Notes under the pieces: model-generated
Database searches by the model: none
What the model saw: only the letters and a program-made list of their open reading frames with translations
Told to the model about the DNA's origin: nothing
Shown here: positions 32,251-32,324 of the stretch, in pieces
How positions within the stretch are numbered: position 1 is the stretch's first letter
Layout of the letters: every line of letters begins with the position of its first letter
Made by a program: the position numbers and the translations under genes
NCBI GenBank assembly: GCA_902769805.1
Contig: CACXQL010000039.1
Coordinates: 1-32,324 of the forward strand
Reading direction: 5' to 3'
From: an uncultured Prevotellaceae bacterium
Lineage (GTDB): Bacteria > Bacteroidota > Bacteroidia > Bacteroidales > Bacteroidaceae
Length of the DNA: 32,324 bases

Positions 32251-32313
32251 TTATTCCAGTATCTCCTATGCTTCATTCCGATATCTGTTAACGGTTATTC
32301 CAATATCTCCTAT
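32251..32313. repeat. Iteron-like repeats with a 22-bp period
   Basis: TTATTCCAGTATCTCCTAT (32251) recurs at 32295 with one change. A degenerate copy sits between (TTCATTCCGATATCTGTTA, about 32272), giving three units about 22 bp apart. The stretch 32053-32324 contains no gene I can support, although a 67-codon frame crosses it. Confidence 0.55.
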
Positions 32314-32324
32314 AGGGGTATAGG

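Noticed and set aside
32088-32291. A 67-codon frame at the right edge
   Set aside because: It overlaps the iteron-like repeats, has no domain and no promoter, so I do not call it a gene.

Overview
The window looks like a chromosomal segment of a Bacteroidales bacterium, most likely Prevotellaceae. Three things point there. Nearly every gene with a clear upstream region carries the Bacteroidota promoter (TTTG or TTG, about 20 bp, then TAnnTTTG). The gene families are lineage-typical: a BspA-like leucine-rich repeat protein, DUF4827 and DUF4348 lipoproteins, a GldB-like lipoprotein, and the YtxH/holin-like trio. The conserved proteins (ThrS, PheS, MtaB, GlmM, DPP IV) read as Bacteroidales versions. 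This assignment comes from reading the sequence, not from a database search.

Layout. 1-2.9 kb: a partial outer-membrane protein gene (-), then a + strand run of ilvE, a DUF975-like membrane gene and trmB; the first two are broken. 2.9-9.05 kb: a - strand cluster (thrS, sugar nucleotidyltransferase, DHH phosphoesterase, DUF4827 lipoprotein, glmM). 9.2-9.7 kb: two small + strand genes, the first DUF3791-like. 9.9-12.05 kb: a BspA-like gene with a dockerin-like tail, its long leader, and a GC-rich foldable element. 12.08-16.34 kb: a - strand run of a secreted protein of unknown function, a TPR protein, def, ruvX and a SPOR lipoprotein. 16.56-17.37 kb: ytxH, a broken holin-like gene and a small gene (+). 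17.4-20.03 kb: an MBL hydrolase, murB and a DUF4348 lipoprotein (-). 20.1-24.8 kb: pheS (+), panE-like (-), 5'-truncated rubrerythrin (+), DPP IV (-). 24.9-29.1 kb: a YhcC-like radical SAM protein (+), GldB-like lipoprotein, GT2 and mtaB (-). 29.3-32.3 kb: a small lipoprotein (+), then rplI-rpsR-rpsF with rpsF broken (-), gtrA-like, restriction-gene remnants, and a repeat-rich right edge.

Most genes are housekeeping: cell-wall precursors (glmM, murB), translation and tRNA modification (thrS, pheS, trmB, mtaB, def, ribosomal proteins), and envelope lipoproteins. Two patterns stand out. First, five conserved genes (ilvE, DUF975-like, holin-like, rubrerythrin, rpsF) lack a short segment. In the four internal cases the frame breaks; in rubrerythrin the start codon is gone. 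An assembly artefact or real decay must be told apart. Second, gene junctions are filled with exact-register tandem arrays of 7-, 8- or 9-bp units. Some supply the stop codon of the upstream gene, some run into coding sequence (TPR signal peptide, MurB, TrmB), and one lies inside a divergent promoter. A separate 63-bp palindromic element carrying back-to-back promoters occurs twice, plus a half copy, near 31-32 kb.
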